NCBI GenBank assembly: GCA_028641055.1
Contig: CM054060.1
Coordinates: forward strand, 308,684,949-308,748,948
Direction: 5' to 3'
Length of the DNA: 64,000 nt
Source of the DNA: Alopecurus myosuroides
Lineage: Eukaryota > Streptophyta > Magnoliopsida > Poales > Poaceae
Position 1 is the stretch's first letter, and each line of letters begins with the position of its first letter. Position numbers and translations under genes: made by a program. Of this stretch, positions 57,701-64,000 are shown piece after piece. The notes below the pieces were generated by a model that made no database searches, was not told the DNA's origin, and was given only the letters and a program-made list of their open reading frames with translations.

Positions 57701-59230
57701 ACAAAGCTCAGCTGCAGCAGCATAGATTCATGGGACCCCCGAGGAGTCGCACGTTGGCATAATGCTATTGCAGATTCCACCTCCAGCCATGAAGGGATCC
57801 ACGGGCATGCGACATGTGCCCGGCGGTGGTGAAAAATAGCAAATAGAGTTGTGTGCTGGATGTGCGGAGCTGGAGGTTATACGAACACCAGTGGATGGTA
57901 CATCTCGAAAGATGGCAGCAGGGTTCGGCACTGCGGCGGAGTTAGAAGAAGCAGCATGGAGGCGTGCAGGCGACATGCAACAATAGCAGCAGTGAGTCCC
58001 ACTTCCTCCTGTTGGACAACATCAGCCTCCGTGTCCTCTAAGTTCCCATCACCGGCACCACGGGTCAAAGCACTCATTCCTCTTCACCTCACCTTCGTGT
58101 GTCCACCACCTCTCAAGGTGATTATTCCCCTTCCCAAAACTCTACCATCTTGTAATTTCCCTTTTTCTTTAGGTTTCTAAGAGCGAGATTTAGATGTCAG
58201 ATAGAGCGAAAAAATTGCAAAACGGAAAAAAATAAGGAGCCAACCAAATCAGGCCCGATTGCATCCCCAAAATCTACCCCAAATTCCTGGAACCACCACA
58301 CATATAGACAAAATGGAACACAATATCAAAACGTAGAAAACAGAGTGACTGAAAAAGAAACCATCAAATGCGGCCCCAACCACTACAATCCCCATTAATT
58401 TTTTAATCCCCGCAGCAAAGAAAGGAAGCAATCAAATCTAGGACAACAATATGGAGGCAAACGACCTCACGGAAACTACAACGGCAGAGTCGCTAGCCAA
58501 GCAGACCATCGAATCGAATGAAGAAAGTATAATACAGAGAAGAAGAAGAAGAGGAACGAACCAGAGTGGAGCCCAAGGTGCCTCCACCGTACCCCTGAAA
58601 GAAGCAGGTGCATACGGCGCCCACAGAGACAGCTAGGGGACAATTTTTTGGCGGCGCCTGCTGTCAGATCTCCTGGCGGCTTCGATGGCAGCCGCTAGAG
58701 GCGGTGACGAGCTGACGGCGACAGACATATCGGGAGCCGTCGAGATGGCGGCGAGGCCGCCAAAGGTCCCGGAGCTCGGAGGCAGTGCGATCATGTTCCT
58801 CTCGTCGGAGGAGGGAGACGGCGCCACCGGCTACAGACCGAGGAGTGGTGGCCGGATGGGGAAGAACCCATCGAGTTCTATCTCGGGCCGATAGGAGAGA
58901 TGCAGCACCGAAAGCGGCAGCTCGACCACCGCCAAAAGACAGAGCCGCCACCAGCAATCGAAGGAGCAGCACAGGCCCAGGCCGGAGCGCGGAATCTTCC
59001 GAAAGGAGGCGGCCACCACTAGAGAGAATGGGGAGGAAGGAAGAGAAGAGGAGCGCAGGCGAGAGGCAGAGTGACACAAAAAAGAAAGAGCGCATCGATG
59101 GAAACCGACATACCTCGCACCGGCCACGCAGGAAACATGCGTGCCGCCAGCGCACAAAGCGGGCCCACGCAGCGACACGACCCAGGAAGGCACCGCCAAT
59201 GACCAGAACCTCACGCTGACAAATTGGCCC
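57701..59230 (-). other. GC-rich stretch, possible promoter and first exons of an unknown gene
   Basis: On the minus strand a CT-rich segment (about 58990-59120) leads into GC-rich DNA with frames at 58664-59155 and 58633-58827 (small, Ser/Ala/Arg-rich), then a 66-codon frame at 57877-58077 that begins MSALTRGAGDGNLEDTEAD. A donor-like GTGAGT occurs at about 57691-57696. This is how a grass gene 5' end often looks, but no domain is recognised and no continuous exon chain was fixed. Confidence 0.25.
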
Positions 59231-59858
59231 ACAACGGGAGCGATTCTCAGGGCCTCAATACCCCTACGCTTAGTTCTCTAAGAAGATTCTCACTTAGGAA
59301 AAATTACTTAGAGAAATAGAAGCAACATGTATCACATGCGCAGAATTTTGGAGTGCTTCTGTTGTATTTCAACTATTAAGTTTCCCCAATAATATACAAA
59401 GACTTTCTTTATATTTCAAAAATTACAATATTTTTCAACGGAAGAGCACCATTCCAAGATTACTGGATATGGACATCTGGTGTCTGATGTTTGTCAGTCA
59501 TAAGCATTAATCCTTACATTTTATGTACCTTTCGCGTCTTAATATAGACATTTCACAAAAACAAAAATGATGTCAAAATAATTATGAAAATATCACAAGG
59601 TTTTTTTTTACGAAAGGTGTCTTATTCTTTGGTCCACTTTTATTGACGATATCACTAGTTTTTTTCTTATCGATTTCATAAGGTCAAGCCACACGACCAT
59701 ATAGTTGCCATTATTATCATTGAAATCACAAGTTTTTACTTTTTGATTTCATCAGGTCAAGCCATACGTCTATAGACTTGTCATTATCATGTCAGAATGT
59801 CAGCTATACTTGAGGAGACATTAGCAAAGTAAAATACACCTTACACCGCGGAGATAAC
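59231..59858. other. AT-rich intergenic DNA
   Basis: No gene or transposon end. Two similar segments (TTTCATAAGGTCAAGCCACA near 59686 and TTTCATCAGGTCAAGCCATA near 59747) form a short direct repeat about 60 bp apart. Confidence 0.4.
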
Positions 59859-61428
59859 TGATGGAGTGTAGATACACGCTCGTTGGAAGACCCCAAGCGC
59901 AAGGTGTTAAGAGTGCAGCAGCAAGTTTTCCCTCAGAAAAGAAACCAAGATTGAATCTACCAGTAGGAGGAAGAAACACTTCTCAAGGTTGATGCAGCTG
60001 AGATAGCAGGGCGCACTACCGGTTCAACAACAACGTGGAACCTACACAACACAATCAATTCACTTTGCCCGATCTTAGCAGTGAGGTTGTCAATCTCACC
60101 GGTTTTGCTGATAACAAAGAGGTTAAATGTATGGTGTGGAAAATAGTATGAGAACAATATGAAAACAACAGTAGCAATGTGAAAACAGTGGAAGCAGTGT
60201 GTGTATTATCAGTATGAGAAAACCGATCGGGGTCCACAGTTCCCTAGAGGTGTCTCTCCATAAAATATAACTAACATGCATGGTGAACAAAGTACAGTTG
60301 GGCAATTGACAGATAAAGAACATGCATGACATAAAGATTACTATGAGATTCATGTGGGCATTACAACAAAATACATAGATCGTCATCCAACTGCATCTAT
60401 GACTAATAATCCACCCTTCGAATATCATCCGAACAAACATTGGGTATTAAATTGCAAGCAACGGATAATCGCGGTAAACAAAGTGTGTAATGTAAACAAA
60501 GTAAACATCATTGTTTTCTCCCTAATGGCATTCGTCATGTTTCTGTCACTCGAGCACATATGCAAAGGAGGCAAGAACCCACTATCGAGCATAAATACTC
60601 CCTCTTGGAGTCACTAGCATCTACTTGCCCAGAGCATCTACTAACAACGGGGAGCACGCAAGATCATAAATAACTTACACATGAAGATAACATGATAGAT
60701 TGATAATCAACACACATAGCATTCAATAATCATCGGATCCCAGCAAACACAACATGTAGCATTACAAATAAATGATCTCGATCATGTGAGGCAGCTCACA
60801 AGATCTAACCATGAGGCATAAGGTGGAGAGTACAACCATCTAGCTACTGATATGGACCCGTAGTCCAGGGATGAACTACTCACGCATCACTCCGGAGGCG
60901 GGCATGGTGGTGTAGACCCCTCCGGTGATGAATTCCCCTCCCGCAGGGTGCCGGGGAGAGCTCCAGAACCCTCCAGATCTCGGGTTGACGATGACGGCGG
61001 CCTTGGGTGTTTCTCGGAACGAAGTGGTATATTTTTAGGATTGACGTATCGGAGGGAATTAATAGGTGAAAGGGCGACGGTGGTGGATGCCCGAGGGGCC
61101 CACACCACCCCCAGGCGCGGCCAGGGGGCGCGCTGCCCTATGGTGTGGCCCCCTGTGGCCCCCTTCGGGCCTCTTAGGGACTCTGTGGAACCTTCGGGAA
61201 TTCGAAGACTTCCGGGCTTCGAATTTTCCAATTCCGAGAATATTTTCAAAACAACTTTTCTGAAACTAAAAACAACAAAAAACATGGAACTGGCTGTGTG
61301 GCATCTTGTCAATAGGTTAGTCCCGCGAAATCGATAAAAATGACGTAAAGTGTAAGGAAAACATGTAGCATAAGGCATGAAAACAACATGGAACATCAGA
61401 AATTATAGATATGTTTATGACGTATCAA
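59859..61428 (-). repeat. 3' LTR of a reversed Athila-like element
   Basis: 1,570 bp. On the minus strand it starts TGATACGTCATAAACATATC (61428 downward) and ends at TCCATCA (59859). It matches the LTRs at 13076 and 19594 along its length, including the GC-rich leader and the block at 59995-60065 that is also found at 38590-38670. The polypurine tract AGCTTGGGGATGT lies just outside at about 61429-61441, so the internal region is to the right. Confidence 0.85.
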
Positions 61429-64000
61429 CATCCCCAAGCTTAGCTCCTACTCGTCCTCGAGTAGGTAAACGACAAAACAAATAATTTCTGAGGTGACATG
61501 CTACCAACATAAGATTGATCATCATAGTAATGTAAAGCATGTAAACTAGGATCAAATGAATAAAGGATGTGGTTTATAGTTGACATCAAAGAGTAATGTA
61601 TAAACCATTAGGAATAACAAAGTAAAACCATTCAATGAATTAATACTAAAAGATAATCCATTATGCAAATTATATTATAGATGATTTAAGCTTCAAGAAC
61701 AACAATATAATCATCCAAGACATCAAACTCTCACAATAACTCCTGTTAGGATCAAGGCAAGCGACAACAATATGCACATAGGAAAATCATTCAAATAATT
61801 GTGCACTGAAAACAAGCAAGCGTTCTGTATTGGTTCCTGGCACGAGGATGTTATGGCTAAAAGAACATTATGAGGGGTTTGGATGGTCAATGGAAGAAAG
61901 TCTCACACAACTGAAAATGATCATTAAACAAGAGGAAGTCTTATAATCGAATTTATGCAAGGAGTAGTGATTGCCACACAACGGATGCACAAAGAGTTAT
62001 AAGTGTATGAAAGCTCTCCAATGGAACTAGTGGGGGAGTGCATCCAACCTGCTTGCTGACGAAGACCTAGAGCTCTTTTGAGGAGGCTCATCATTGGAAT
62101 ATACATCACAAGTTCTATAATGTAAGTTCCCCACATAGTTATGCAATTCATAATATGAAAACTCTCGCCAAACTGAAGTAATGATGTTAAACAAATCACA
62201 AGTGTGGAATAAATGATAGTAATGTTGCCCCCCTCTGTCTTTATTTTCTTTCTTTTGCCTCTTTTTTTTATATATTTCTCTTTTGGGCGTTTTCTCTTTA
62301 TTTTTTTATTTTTTTGATATATAACCTCAGCGGTAGGGGCAAACTCTATTTTATAATGAATCAACACACTTTTAGTACTCAAACTGAAATATCTCTGATG
62401 TATAAAACTAAATGCTCCTGCCAGTGTAGCAGTATGCAAAATAATAATGAAGCATGACAAGTAACATCATGATGATGGATGTTGTATGGAAATATATTTC
62501 GGAATGGCTATGGAAATGTCATGGTAGGTAGGTATGGTGGCTGTTTTGAGGAAGATAAATTTTGGCTTATGTGTAGAAGAACAAAGTTCTCCCACGGGGT
62601 TTGGATGTACTGGCAAAGTTTGCACCAACTCTATGTGAGAATGAGCAATGCACAATACCGAAGAGGCTAGCAAATATGGATGGTGGAAGTGCCAGAAAAC
62701 CGAACATAGAACTCACACATTAAAAGATTCCAAATAAAATCATGATATCGGGTCAGTCAACCAATTGTTAAGGGGTAAGGCTAAGCTCTCTTTCTCGTTA
62801 AGAAAGCGGCCCATCCTAAGAGATCGGCATCATACTAAGGACTGTGTCGAGCAAGGTCCGAAGGGATTTGAATTCCACACGCCTACGAAGCATTCAGTTA
62901 GTGGAAATTAAGGGCACGAACGGTTGTTGTACAATACGAGACGATGGTATGATATCACTCCTACTTCATTCTCTACTTCAGTCTGGTGGCATAATGAAAA
63001 TCACTCCCAGAGGATCCGTGGCAGTTACAAGTCACTGTTAGCTACCCCGACCGTAGCTCGTAGCAAAGGAAGTCATATACCATTATCCTATCAACTGGTT
63101 ATTTGAGTGTGGCATAGTTTCAAGCTTGTAGACCAAGCATTAATTGTTTTTACTCTACTAAACCAGCAAGTTTACCATTAAGCAAATTAATATCTCAAAA
63201 CAATAGAAAATAATCAAGTGAACCAGTTTAACGATCTACAAGAATATGCAAGCTTTTTTCGTTATACCATCTACCGCACGTAGCATTTTCTACCAAACAA
63301 CAAAAACTCTCCAAGAGATATAGCAATGAAACAAGAGAGTACTGACACAACTCTACTAAAAATAACAGCTCTGAATAAGATATGCAAGAAAATAGGAGCT
63401 AAACAAGAATTTTGCAGCAGCTAGAAGAAAAACTAAGAATACGAGCATAACAAGTATTCAAATGAAAAAGCGGAGTGTGTCCCTCTCCCACACAAGGAAT
63501 GCTAGTGTTCAACTATATTATTGAAGAAAGGAAAACAAAAGAAAAACAAACAAACGCTCCAATTAAACTTCATATGATGTGACCGAATAAAAATATAGTT
63601 TCACTAGAAGTGACCTGATAAATTGTTGATGAAGAAAGGGATGCTTGGGCATCCCCAAGCTTAGATGCTTGAGTTTTCTTAGAATTTTCTGGGATGAACC
63701 ACGGGGGCATCCCGAAGCTTTGACCTTGCACTCTTCTTGATCACATTATATCACCCACTTCTCTTGACCCTTGGAAACTTCCTTCACACCACACTCAAAG
63801 AGCAATTCACATTAGAGGATTAGTGCAAAAATCAAAAAATTATGGGTTTTGCATGGGAACAAGTGCTGTTGATACTTTTAAACATTAGCTACAAACCACT
63901 GATGTTTCTTGAAGCAAAGAAATCCACTTTATATCGTAAAAGAGCAAATGCAAGAAAAAATGGCAGAATCTGCCAAAACGAGAACAGTCTGTAAAGAAGA
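61429..64000 (-). mobile_element. 3' internal region of the reversed Athila-like element, cut by the window end
   Basis: Reverse-complement relative of the non-coding region 16926-19593. The clearest anchor is 63590-63720 (TTTCACTAGAAGTGACCTGA, CATCCCCAAGCTTAGATGCTTG), matching about 17640-17730. As in the forward copies there is no coding frame, only a pyrimidine-rich tract (62225-62330) and short open frames. The gag-protease part would lie beyond the window. Confidence 0.75.

Noticed and set aside
62479..63106. Short + strand frames of 60-65 codons in the reversed Athila-like element
   Set aside because: They lie in a non-coding internal region that has no conserved frame in the other copies.
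1..64000. Search for tRNA or rRNA genes, CRISPR arrays, bacterial operons or organellar DNA
   Set aside because: None seen. The TGGCGCC and TGGTATCAGA sites are only tRNA-complementary primer sites of retrotransposons.

Overview
The window looks like nuclear DNA of a Triticeae grass (wheat, Aegilops, rye or barley type; the species is not resolved). The reasons are few, widely spaced, intron-bearing genes with GC-rich first exons, Stowaway MITEs with CTCCCTCCG ends, and large nested gypsy LTR retrotransposons that use tRNA-Asp or initiator-Met primer sites. I see no bacterial, organellar, rRNA, tRNA or CRISPR features.

Layout. 1-2.1 kb: two inverted copies of a TIR DNA transposon, one carrying a broken gene, then a Stowaway MITE. 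2.5-6.5 kb: an NB-ARC-LRR resistance-type gene on + with three exons and almost no coiled-coil domain. 7.8-10.3 kb: an eight-exon PP2C protein phosphatase gene on -, convergent with the NLR. 10.7-13.1 kb: a retroposon with a 16-bp target duplication, a MITE, a LINE-like tail and an LTR-like fragment. 13.1-37.6 kb: one large retrotransposon complex. It is LTR-internal-LTR-internal-LTR of a gag-protease-only, Athila-like gypsy family, flanked by a single near-matching 5-bp duplication. A CRM-like chromovirus (25.6-33.8 kb) is inserted in its second internal region and a Helitron (35.4-37.2 kb) in its third LTR. 37.6-48.1 kb: an unidentified GC-rich stretch, pieces of at least three more gypsy elements, AT-rich DNA and a long-TIR MITE. 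48.7-53.0 kb: a second gene island, with a single-exon AAA-ATPase (+) and a two-exon NFD4-like transporter (-) arranged tail to tail. 53-59.2 kb: mostly unassigned, with a possible multi-exon gene on the - strand at 55.5-57.2 kb. 59.9-64 kb: the 3' LTR and part of the internal region of another Athila-like element on -, running off the window.

The four confident genes do not form a pathway: an immune receptor, a signalling phosphatase, an AAA-ATPase and a membrane transporter. They are two convergent pairs split by about 38 kb of mobile DNA. The clearest history is in the repeats: the Athila-like complex came first, with its LTRs differing by about 5-6% in a stretch compared by eye. The CRM-like element and the Helitron inserted into it later; the CRM-like LTRs are both 948 bp and differ at about 14 sites by eye.
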